The notes below the pieces were generated by a model, which did not search any database, was not told the origin of the DNA, and worked only from the letters and a program-made list of their open reading frames with translations. From contig NC_046677.1 in NCBI RefSeq assembly GCF_003369915.1, positions 28,476,913 to 28,540,912 on the forward strand: a DNA stretch of 64,000 nucleotides, written 5' to 3'. Below are positions 1 through 11,700 of the stretch, piece after piece (the first letter of the stretch is position 1; each line of letters opens with the position of its first letter). The DNA is from Drosophila miranda (taxonomy: Eukaryota > Arthropoda > Insecta > Diptera > Drosophilidae). The position numbers and the translations under genes were made by a program.

Positions 1-673
1 GACTTCCGTTTCCAAAAAAATCCAAAGTAAAAATGTGTAAAATTAATGATTTTTAAAATTCTATGGTGCTCTGGCGGCATCTGTTTGTGGTGGATATATA
101 GAAAATAGATTAGGGTAAACCAACAGAGGGAGTGGCAAGGATTTTGATTGATTTTTATCGTTAATTAATGGACAAGGGATTTTTAAGGAATAACAAAAAA
201 TAAAAAAAATAAAAAAATTTTAATAAAAAAGTGAACAAGAAAAAGACAGACACTTAAATTTAAGAAAGATTTCAGTTAAAAAAATCGTAATCGTAAAAAA
301 ATATATAATTCCAAATATAAGTCAATATTCTAATAAACATATATCCCTCGACCCAAAATGCTATTCGTATTAAAAGAATTATTTTCAACTGCGAAATTTA
401 ACATAAATTAATCAGTCATTCATTTACGAGTAATTAAGGAACAAATTAACAATATGATAGAAAAGAGAAAAAACGATAAATACAGGGTTTAAATGGACAA
501 CCATAAAAAGTCAAGTATAAACAACTTTACAGTAATTTTAATGTCAATAAATTAAGAAATCAAATCAAATGGAAATAGATTAAATTCACTCAATTAAAGA
601 TTAAGAAAGATGAAGGTTTTAATAAAAATACTCTTATGATTAAATAGATAAAATAAATAGTCCAATAAAATTA

Positions 674-703
674 AATAATAAATAATAATAATAATAATAA
701 TAA
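674..703. repeat. TAA/ATA trinucleotide microsatellite
   Basis: A near-perfect run of ATA/AAT triplets sits inside a strongly AT-rich stretch. It is a simple sequence repeat with no gene content. Confidence 0.8.
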
Positions 704-1197
704 AATAATCAGATCAAATAACTAATACAAAAAAAATGGTGAATGAATTAAAAGAAGAATTCCAATCTGTTGAAATCCCAAGAAATTCCCAGTGGCGGCA
801 TCTGATTTGCTTAATTATTGCTTCGAAAACAAATTACGCCCCCGTCGCGACGCCTGCCTTGCCGTTGCAATCATAGCTCAGGGATTTCGTTGCGCATACG
901 CCCCGTAATTGTTTTTACATCTCTATTTTGAAATCTGCCTCTGGCACTCTCCCTCTCGATCACCTCTCTTTCTGCCACTTAAATGAAATCGATGCCACTT
1001 GGTCATGATTTCTGGGGGTAGCATAAAATTCGCAGCTTTTATCATAATCATTATTCAGGCACGGTTAGCAGATTTGTGTTCATTGTTGCCGTATTTTAGT
1101 CATGATCAGAAATTTGTTTACAATTTCACGGCATATTATTGTCATTAAAAATGCAAATATTCGAATGAGAGAGAGATACAAATACTGAGGAATACTC

Positions 1198-1222
1198 AGA
1201 GAGAGAGAGAGAGAAAGAGAGA
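1198..1222. repeat. GA dinucleotide run
   Basis: A GAGAGA tract of about 25 bases with one AA interruption. It is a potential GAGA-factor site or simply a microsatellite; nothing in the sequence decides between these. Confidence 0.7.
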
Positions 1223-2708
1223 AGTGAAAAACCGGTTGGGATAGATCGACCTTATGCATTAAGATATAGATTTTAAAGGCTGCGTATGCGTTGGTGTTGA
1301 TGTTATTTGCTTAAGTGAAACAAGCCACAATAAAACCGATTCTCGTAGTATCTCTCTCTATCCCTCTCTCAGTCGAGATGATCTCAGCCTGAATGTATTC
1401 GTTAGTTTGTATCTGGGGTTCTGTTCTGCGACGCAGATCGTTCAAGTATCTTTCGGATGCTCTCTGTGCAAATGCGCCCGCATTGATGGAAGTGTTTTGT
1501 TTTTTATGGAGTGCCTTGAAACCAAGTGAGATCGCCCACTCAATTGGGTGTACGAATCAATGTCTCTCTATAAGTATTTTCTATACATTCAATGAATGCG
1601 GTAGTCAGTGGCACAGAGTACTTCAACCTGACTCTTGTACTTCCTTTTCAAAAAAGCCCAACCTGTTCGGTCGCCGTTGCCGTTCCGTTGTGTTCTATAG
1701 CACTCTGTACGCCCCTTAATTGTTATGGCTATTTCGTGCCTATTTTCTCTGTTTTTTAATAACCCATAACTTAAACGCTTGGGCAAGATCAAGGTGAGGC
1801 TCTCAAGTGAGGCGTAACAGCTGCTCTGCTGTTCGCCTGGCGGCATTTATGAACATAAATACGAGCAAAATACAAAGAGCAATGGTTGTTTTGTTTTTAA
1901 TGAATGAAATCATTAGTGGGGCTTTACGTTTCCCAACTTAGAAGCGTGCAAAATTATATGGTAGTCGGCGAATAGTTGGGGTAAAACAAGGCAGAGTAAA
2001 AGTTTATTTTTTCTTTGAAGAAACAAAAGCCAAGAAAAGTTTAAGGAAAACATACTATTTATACGATGAGGTCCCTTAATTAATTTAGTAATTTTTACTA
2101 GAACAATTTAAGTAGTTAATCCATAAAATTGCTTGGTTTGAGCTTACACAAATCCCTTCAACCGCCCATAATCTTAGCAGTGGATCAAATCAAAGATTTC
2201 TTTGCATTTCCGCTGTGGCTGCGCTGCTCACTGCCTGGCTGATTTCCTTTTGATTAATTCAACCTCAAACTTTCTCCCCAAATCAAGTCAACAGTGAACC
2301 CAATTTTATTCATAAGCCAATTGATTATTATGGTAAAAATATGATTGGAAAATCATGTTAACATTTGTTGTGAGTGCCGAGGCCTTTCGGAGTCGTTTTT
2401 CTCATGTTAATGTTGGGGTTTATGTAAGTCGAATAAGGCTTTGGGGTACGATATGCAAACAACCCAAAAAAATAACAACAAGATAAATGTGCGAATTGTG
2501 TGCGTTTGCAATTCACACAACAAGTTGTATGTTTTTTTTAACTGAATGTTGGGCAAATATTACGAATGGTTCAATGTTCCACAATCTACAGAGCGACCTT
2601 GTCTGAACGAAAATAAAAACCAAAAACAAATATCTCTTACCACATAAGAAGTTGGAAAAAAAACGTGATGCAATATCTAATGATTTCTCATGTTCTCTCT
2701 TTTTGCAG

Positions 2709-5700
2709 ATAAAACTCAAAAAAGTCTTGGGTCTGACTGTGTGCAGCAATGCGGCGTTGGATGTTTCACCAGTCAGCGGCCTCCTGGCCTATCCAGCGGG
2801 GTAAGAAAAACCTAAAATTTAAGGAAACACACACACGCATCTGTGGATCCCTCATTTCCCTTTCGTTTGGCCTTAAAAGAAAATCCGGTTCCAGTTCCGT
2901 CAGACAGAAGGTTGATTTTGGGACCGCAAACAAATCTGCAATGAAAATTGTTGATTTAATCTTTCTACGACTGTCATACATGGCTGCCTTTTTACATACG
3001 GATGGGGGGAGATTCAGTTCGGGAAATTTCTGTGACAGAGACATGCACACAGCGGCAGGGGAGAGGCACAGGGTAATAGGAGCACAGGCTAGGAGGTGAC
3101 ATAACGTCAGCTGGTTACACATTTAATGTCAATGCGACTGCAATTTCCACAGAGAGTCCCCTCTCGTGAGGATTTGCATATGTCACTGAACATTTTCTCA
3201 CAATTGGCTATTACGCTGCGTATACGTAATATGCAAAATAGTAATAATAATAATTATCAATGACAGATTGGTTAAACGGAGATACACAGATGGGAATGCG
3301 GCAGGAAATGTCCGGGGAATGACAGCTGCAAATCGGGATTAAATAGAGTCTGGATCCTGGACAGTCCCTCAATTAGTTATCTTATTACACCAGGGCGTAT
3401 GCGTAATGTCAACAGTTCCACTCAATTAAGAGGATTTATACCGTGATCTTTTTGCTTTGGCTTTTGAGCTGCTCTTGCAGCAATTGCTGTTGCTTTTTTA
3501 TCTGGTGCCGCATTTCTATGACAGTAAATTAAGCTCAGGCATTATACCAATTATGTGCATTAACAAAAACTGCATATATACTCCCACTTTGAGGGCCCCT
3601 ACAGTCTGTGTGTTTCCGTTTCTCTCAGCACACAATTTGTTGGAGGAAAATAAATAGAAAATGTTAAGGACTGAGAAATGCGGCAGCTTCTACAACGACT
3701 AAGGAATGCTCTAGAAAAGGGAATTGAGAGAAAACGTAGGGGTAAAATCAAAAACAGAACATACGAGTAGTTATAGCTAATCCCAAGAATATTTTAGTAG
3801 AAGCCCATCTGTTCTTCCAAGAAGATGATGACGCCAGAACGTTTGGGGGAATCCACTTCTCTCAGGGTATAAAACTACATACACAAGTGAAAGATGTGGG
3901 CGTTATGTTCTCATTAACGTTGAGCAACAACAGAAATAAAACTGGCTGAAATAAAACCCAAAGAGCAGCTTAATAATGAGGAAGGGAGGCAGTGCGGCAG
4001 GGAGGCAGTCAGGCAGGCAGTTAGCTACAGTCATAAGAGGGTTAAACGGAGGCAGGAACTGGTTGAAGGGCAGGACATGGGCGGGCTCGACTCTTTCGCC
4101 TCGTCGCCTCGCCAGGCAAAAGAGAACGCAGAAAGGCCAACATGGCCTGGCTATCCTTGGGCATTTTAAATGTGTGAGCCACATTTACCCTCTGCCTTGG
4201 TCAAGGACGTCCTTAAAGGGTCACCGCCAAAATGATTGTGAAAAATAAATACCCATCTATTCAATGAATCCTCTGGCTGATTGAATATTCCGTTTTCTTT
4301 CTCTTGTTTACAGCTGCACTGTGGTGCTGTTCAATGCCAAACGTCAGACACAGGCCTATCTGGTCAATACCTCCCGCAAAGCATTCACATCCGTCGCCTT
4401 CTCACGCTGCGGCCGGTATGTGGCCACCGGCGAATGTGGCATCAATCCGGCCATCAAAGTCTGGGAGCTGGAGACGCCCAATGGCAATCTGGAGCACTGC
4501 ACCGGCGGCAGTGTTATTGCCGATTTTGTAGATCACAAATATGCCGTCACCTGCGTGGTAAGTCCATAACAAAAGGATGAAGGTTGTCTACAATCGATAA
4601 GACTATAAGAATATCTAGACCGATAAATCGATCATAAATACAACATTCTTGGAAAGATTTAAAAGAGTGCCATATTTCATGTATCGATGTTACAATCGAT
4701 AATATTCCGATACAAAATCTAATATTATCTTGTACGAATGCACTTTTATTGCGATTCTAGAAAGTTGTAATATGATTTCGTATACTGGATGCCACAATAA
4801 ATATCGATCATCCCTTTCCCTTGTCAAAGATTCAATTTCCATTCGATCATTCACTAATAGATTAATTAATTTCCCTCTTTAGGCCTTCTCGCCCACGGGA
4901 AAGTACCTGGTTTCAGTTGGCTCACAGCACGACATGATCGTAAACGTGTTCGACTGGCGGGCCAACCTAAAGATGGCCTCGAATAAGATTAGCTCCAAGG
5001 TGGCTGCTGTTTGCTTTGCCGAAGACGGCACCTACTTTGTCACCGTGGGCAATCGTCATGTCAAATATTGGTACTTGGAAGGAGCCCGCAGGGTACGTAT
5101 CGAAAATTAAATATCCTTGGGGGAATGTGTGATTAAAGTTCTCTCTTCTCTTCGACAGTACAAAGATCCCATACCTCTGATGGGACGCAGCGCTATTTTG
5201 GGCGATTTGCGTGACAATGATTTCTGTGCCGTGGCCTGCGGCAAGGGGATCTGTGCGGAGAGCACGTATGCCATCACCCGCCAGGGCCATCTGGTGGAGT
5301 TCAGTTCGCGGCGATTGCTGGACAAATGGGTGCAGTGCCGCACCACAAATGCCAATTGCATTTGCGTCAACGAGAACTTCATACTCGTGGGTTGTGCCGA
5401 GTCCATCATTCGCATCTTCAATGCGGCCACGCTGGAGTACGTGACCACGCTGCCCCGGACCCATTATCTGGGCGTGGATGTGGCCCAGGGCATACAGATC
5501 AATCACATCATGTCGGTGCCGCAGCAGGCCAAGTTTCCCGATTGCATTGCCATGGTGTTCGATGAGCAGCGATCGAAGGTGAGCTGCGTCTACAACGATC
5601 ATTCGCTGTACATTTGGGATCTGCGCGATATCACGCGGGTGGGCAAGTCGCACTCGTTCCTGTATCACTCCACGTGCATTTGGGGCGTGGAGACAGTGCC

Positions 5701-8700
5701 ATATAATCTGGAGCGAGAGCCATCGCAGACGCTGCCGGAGGATTGCTTTGTGACCTGCTCCTCGGACGATACGATACGCGTCTGGGGCCTGGACGGATGT
5801 GCCAACAATGAGATCTATCGCAAGAACATCTACTCCAAGGACCTGCTGAAGATCGTCTACAGCGACGAGGAGCTGCAGTTTATCAAGGACCAGGGCTGCG
5901 CCTCGATGTCCGACAAGACGGGCAGCTCCTCCTACGACGGCCGCAACGGTGTGCGCTGCATCAAGATCAGCCCCGAGCTGCGGCATCTGGCCAGCGGCGA
6001 CCGGTGCGGCAACATACGGGTCTACAACCTGGTCAATCTCAAGCTGATGACCACCATCGAGGCGCACGAGTCGGAGGTGCTGTGTCTGGAGTACTCCAAC
6101 GATAAGATCGAACGCAAGCTGCTGGCCAGTGCCAGTCGCGATCGTCTCATACATGTCTTCGATGTGGCCCAGGACTATCTGCTGCTGCAGACGCTCGACG
6201 ATCACAGCTCCTCGATCACATCGATCAAGTTTGTGGGCGCTGGACTGAACTTCCAGATGATAAGCTGTGGTGCGGATAAGTCCATAATGTTCCGAAGCTT
6301 TCAGGTGAGTCGTGGGAGACATACCCTCTTGGAATCGGATTACTTATTGTGGATATTCTTTTTTCCAGGGCAACATCTTTATGCGGGGCACCAATACCTC
6401 GGGCAAGACCACGCTCTACGACATGGAGGTGGACTCGAATTCCAAACATATCCTCACCGCCTGCCAGGATCGCAATGTCCGCGTGTATGGCACCCAGAAT
6501 GCCAAGCAAACAAAGACCTTCAAGGGCTCCCATTCGGATGAGGGCAGCCTCATTAAACTCAGCCTCGATCCCAGTGGGATCTATGTGGCCACCTCCTGCA
6601 CGGACAAAACCCTGGCCGTCTACGACTACTACTCGAGTGAGTGCATGGCGCGCATGTACGGTCACAGTGAGCTGGTCACGGGGTTGAAGTTCACCAACGA
6701 TTGCCGGCATTTGATTTCGGCCAGCGGCGACGGCTGCATCTTCATTTGGCAAGTCCCACATGACATGATTGTGACCATGCAGGCCAGAATGTCACAGCAG
6801 CGTCTACGTTCTGGTCATGGCCCGTTGCCGCGTCCCCTGGCGCCCATATCCCCGCCAGAGGGCATTGTGCTGGAGTCGCCCACCAGCGAAATAGAACAGC
6901 CGCAAATGGTGCCGAAATTTGCAGTGGCCGACCGGCTGTCGGATGTGGGACAGCTGCCGCAGTGGGCCATGCGAAAGGCGGCGACGGGCGGCGACTCCGA
7001 TAGCGGTGCCCTGTCCATACCCACACCCAGTGCCCAGGGAGGATCGTCGTCCATTCCAGCCATGCATGCGGCCTCCTCGATGGGCAATCTCAGCTCCTCG
7101 CCCAGCCAGCAATTAGGAATGATGGCGCCCAGGGCGCGCGGACGCTGGGCGCAGCGTAGCAGTCAGCTGGAGGCAGATGATCTGCGCTCCAATTCGGAGA
7201 GCCCCTTGGGCACAGTCTCCTCCGTGGGCGGCCATAGCGGTGTGAATGTGCAGACGTCGGACTACAACAGTGCCTCGTCCAAGGACATCATGTACAATCA
7301 GACATATCTCAGCGAGGACTCGTCCATCGATTCGGGCATGGAGACGCGCCGCGGCGAGCTCAAGTTCATTGGCAGCAGCAACAACGGCACCGTGACCGTC
7401 TCCGTGTCATCCTCCTCCTCCCTGGCGACGGCCAACAACAGCAATGGTGCCATGGCAGCTGTCGGCGTCGGCCAGCAGCGGCTGCAGCTGCCCGACAAAC
7501 GGAAGCCCGGTCTGCGCTTCGATACGCCGCACACCCACGATCACGATGGCGATGTGGAGGACATTTCCGATGGCGAAAGAACCAGCTCCGATCATGGAAT
7601 GTTCTACAATAATCTGGCGCCCAGTACACCCACGTAAGTCTATCGATTCTTTCCGAATTAAACACGAACTTAATGAATTTTTTTGCCCCCAAAAAAGTGA
7701 CTTCAAAGTGACGGCCATGAACGAGGACGAGCTGCGGAAGTCGGTGCGGCGACAGAAGTTTGAAAAGTCCGGCCTGCAGCTGCCGACGGCCAGTGGCAAT
7801 GGCAGTTCCCATACCGCCAGCACGGGCACGGGCACTGGGACATCGGACACCGAGGACGAGGGCTCCACGCCGAGTGCCGAGAATGCGGAACGTTCGCTGG
7901 CCTCCACTTTGGGTGGCAGCAATGAGAATCTGCCGCAGAGCAGCAATAGCTTCCTTCATGCAGCCCTGCCCGAGGGACCCGGAATGACGGCGCCCCTGGA
8001 GCGTGGCACAACCAGTAAGCGTCGCTGTCTAGCAAAAGCCTCCCGGTTCCCGTGGAGTCCATTTCTCATTTCTCATTTTAAATTCGATTTCTCTCTGCAG
8101 GTCGTCGCAGCATCAGTGCCAAGCACAATACGGAGTCCAGCAAGGGGGGTGTCTCGGCACCGCCCACCATCACCAAGTCATATACTAGCACCAAGAAGGA
8201 GGAGCTGCTGCAGGTCATCAACAAGGTCAAACAGCAGCTGGAGAATGTGAGTCCCCTCTCAGGGTGTGCCTTCGGCATCTGTATTTGTATCTGTGTTTTA
8301 TTATCGTGCTCCATGGGTCTTTTTTATTTCCTATTTAATTTATGTATCTGTTTTTTTCCGATTACTCTTTTATTTTTTATGTGTTGCCCATCTTTTGTTT
8401 TTGGTGTCTGTCTCCTGTCTCCCAAAAATCTACACAAATCCCCCCACCCAAAAAACACAACCCTTTCTCCGCCGAATCTATGTGTGTTTAGGGTACCCGC
8501 AAAAATGGCATCAAAAAGTTAAATGCTATAGCCGAGGTGAGCCCCGAAATGAGTTCGTTGTAGCGACAAAACACTTTGTTCTGCGCTACCTAATGATGCT
8601 TCTGCAACACTTTGACACTCTCACAAATGCTTAAAGACTAACCAAATCAACAGCCAACATGACATTAATGGAGAAAAGAAAGGGCAATTCTCATACTTCT

Positions 8701-11700
8701 TCAATACTCTTTAAAACATAGCTGTTTCTCTTGAGCTGCTTTATACCATTTGTAAATTGTGCTTTATTTGGGTTCGATATATTGTACTGAGAATAGTTTA
8801 CATATATTGAGAAATGCTTCGACAAGTTCATATTTCCTTTGTTTTTTGTGCATTTCAAAGAAATCTGAATTTTTATAATGATGAAGAGTTATCTGTTAAA
8901 AAAAACATTTAAATTCCTCCCAAGAGTTTTTGGATATGAGGAAAGCTATTTAAGGCCTTGCTCCCAAATGGTCCGCATTGCTCTGAGTTTAGTTCTTGGG
9001 CAATCGATGCCAGAGCGCACAAGCAGGCGGCTGCTAAAACGGGAAAGAGAATGCAAAAACGAAATACACGCAACACACGTTTCTCGACTCGAACCTCGTT
9101 GATAAGCTAAGGAAAATATTCCTTAAAATTAAATCATAATTACCATAGATCTACATCTGAAAGACTTATTAGAATTGACAAAAAAAGACAATTGGAACAA
9201 TTAGCAGCAAAAATAATCTGAGTTAATTTGAAGCTAAATACTTAAATACTAAATATACGGAACTACCTCGCTAACAAAATAATAATTAATAGATGCATCT
9301 ATTAAATTCTTCAACTAAAAAGACAATGAAAAGAAGAAACAAACAAAAAATTACTTTTGCATCGGCCGGGAATCGAACCCGGGCCGCCCGCGTGGCAGGC
9401 GAGCATTCTACCACTGAACCACCGATGCTTGTTGAAAGTTTCCCAAAAATAACAGCAATCTCGAGAGAGAGCCCACAAAAGACCATCTATCGCCATCTAT
9501 CTATCGCCAGCGTGGCCTTAAACCACCCAAACCACTCACTCACTCCACTCGAAACGGGGGAAAAGAGCTGGCAAAACCAGCCACTCAAAAAATCCAAATG
9601 AGCGCTTCACTAACAACTTAAGGGAATGTACTAAAAATATGTGTTAAATGTTTTATTGTATATTTTTTAATAATTAATGAACACTAACAAAACCTACCTA
9701 GACTTCGCATAATTATTTAATACGGTTCCCTTAATATCATTCCACATAAACAGGTCGGCCATAGACCCCTGAGGGGTAGCCATAGCATATCGGATCTGAG
9801 TCTGGCAGGAAATTTGGATGGTTCAAGGACAGCGGGCGGTACTCCAGGACGTTATACGAAGCCAGGTAAGGGATTAGGGAACCCCAAAAGTTGGAAACAG
9901 AATTGATTTTTGAAGATCTAAGCCCCGAAAACCTGTTGTTGGAATGTAGATGGCAAATTGTAACCAATTGACTCTCTCCCGTTGTTTGATCTCTCCTTCT
10001 CTTTCTCTAACTATATCTATTTAAATATTGCTCTCCCAATGTGGTAAAAATTGTTGAAATATTAAACCAAATTCCTGCCTTATAAACTATATAAACGTTG
10101 ACTAACCCAATTAGTTGCTTCCCATGAAACTTCGCAGTATATTAGCTCCTCCGATTCACCAACAAATGCCACACCACCACCCAGAAATATTCAACAACAA
10201 CCACAACCTCAAAGATCTCAACAACAGTCTTTCCAACACCAATCGCATGCTGGATCATCTCAGCAATTCTTCAACTGTGCGGCACCCAAATCCAAGTTGC
10301 AGCAGAATTTCCAGACCATGCGACAAGTGCAACAGCACTATCCGCCGTATCCCCACCATGTGGGAGTGCATCAGATTCATCCGCCCCCGGGAGTGCCCTT
10401 CGGTGGCGGCGGATCTGCCCATTCGATGCGAATGCAGACGCAGACAGCGCCTGCACGGCAGGGTGTAAAACGGAATCCGGCAGGAAACAATAGACGCACG
10501 CCCAGCATCCTGAAGCACTACAAATCGTGTCCCGTGTCGCCTGTCCACGAGGAGGTAGAGTGGTCCGCAGATTCAGAGCGCGGTGGAATGATGACAGCAG
10601 AGCCCAAGCGCCATTCGGTGTACGCAGATGATGCTCGGACAATACTGGACATGATCCATGCGGATACCGAGAAGATGATAGATGAGATCACGCGAAAGTA
10701 CGGGGATCTGGATGAGATGCCAATGGGCGGAGGCGGGGGCCTGCCCGCCTCCTACTCGATGCCGGCCAACCTGCGGGGGCTCGGCTCCACGGGGGAGTCC
10801 ACACCCACCCGCACCCAGTGTACCTATGTGTATCGGGAGATCTACCAGTGCGAGCGGAAGGTCTCCCTCTCGGACATCCTGCAGCCGGAGCAGTTTGCGG
10901 CCCGCGAGCAGCGCCTGGAGGAGGCCCGCTTCCTGGAGACGCAGCGCCACTCCAGTGCCAGCTTTTTCCTCAGCAGCTCTGGCCAGATGCCGCACGAGCA
11001 CAGCCAAGAGTCACTGCTGTCCGATGGCGGCAGCTACTGCAACAGCCTGGAGAGTGTCCTCTCGGACGAGAGCGACTGCAAGAGTGCCCCGCTGGAGCAG
11101 GCACTGCTCGAGCAGCGACCCATGCAGGCAGCGGCTATGCAGCGCCATGCGGGCATCCGGAATTTCATCATCCACGGACCCGTGTCCAAGTCGTACGGGA
11201 ACAGTCCCAATGCCTATGGCAGCTTTGATTACTACATGAGGCAGGCGGCAGCGGCCAGAACCACAACGACATCGGCTACCTACGACAGCTTCGATGTGAC
11301 GGGCTACAATCTGGAACCCCTGAAGCCGCTGCCCAACTCAAAGACGTATCCCCGGATAGCCCAGGGTCCAGGGACCATGGATAACATACCCACAATGCGC
11401 TCCAAGAACAAGCAGTACAACTCCGGTGTGAACAAATCCCTGAGCACAGACTTTGCCCAGCAGCGGCAGCAGCGCAACTCGAATCCCATGCAGACCAGGG
11501 AGCCTCTGTTCGTACGGAAACCCTTGAAGCCCAAGCCACCGGTGCCTGCTAAGCCACAGAATCTGATGAGCACTTTGACCTGCTTGGAGAAGCAGCAGCA
11601 GGCACAGAAGAAGAAATCACAGTCCAGGACGGCCAGTGTGGTGCAGCAGTTCGAGCATAATTTGCAGAAGTTTGAGCGGGAGAAGCAGCGAGAGCATCAG

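Larger units (their letters stand above)
1..2708. other. Non-coding stretch before the first visible Wdr62 exon
   Basis: I see no convincing coding exon here. The first 750 bases are very AT-rich, with a TAA/ATA trinucleotide run near 674-703 and a GA run at 1198-1222. The first visible Wdr62 exon begins with a splice acceptor at 2708 in phase 0, so at least one upstream exon exists. No ATG exon ending in a phase-0 donor with WDR62-like N-terminal residues was found. I infer that the missing N-terminal exon lies left of the window and that this stretch is largely a Wdr62 intron. Confidence 0.55.
8537..9753 (+). other. Wdr62 intron carrying an antisense tRNA
   Basis: Intron between the microexon and the exon 9754-9865. 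Apart from the tRNA-Gly gene and its T tract I see only AT-rich sequence with no open exon. Confidence 0.6.

Noticed and set aside
1393..1719. 108-codon frame as the missing first Wdr62 exon
   Set aside because: It has no WDR62-like residues and no phase-0 donor, and opens at a doubtful start.
4967..6322. 451-codon minus-strand open frame
   Set aside because: It is the antisense shadow of the strongly coding Wdr62 WD40 exons and lacks any recognisable domain.
10135..10140. CAG acceptor at 10135-10137 for the long Wdr62 exon
   Set aside because: Joined to the exon ending at 9865 it gives a stop after two codons; TTAG at 10111-10114 keeps the frame open.
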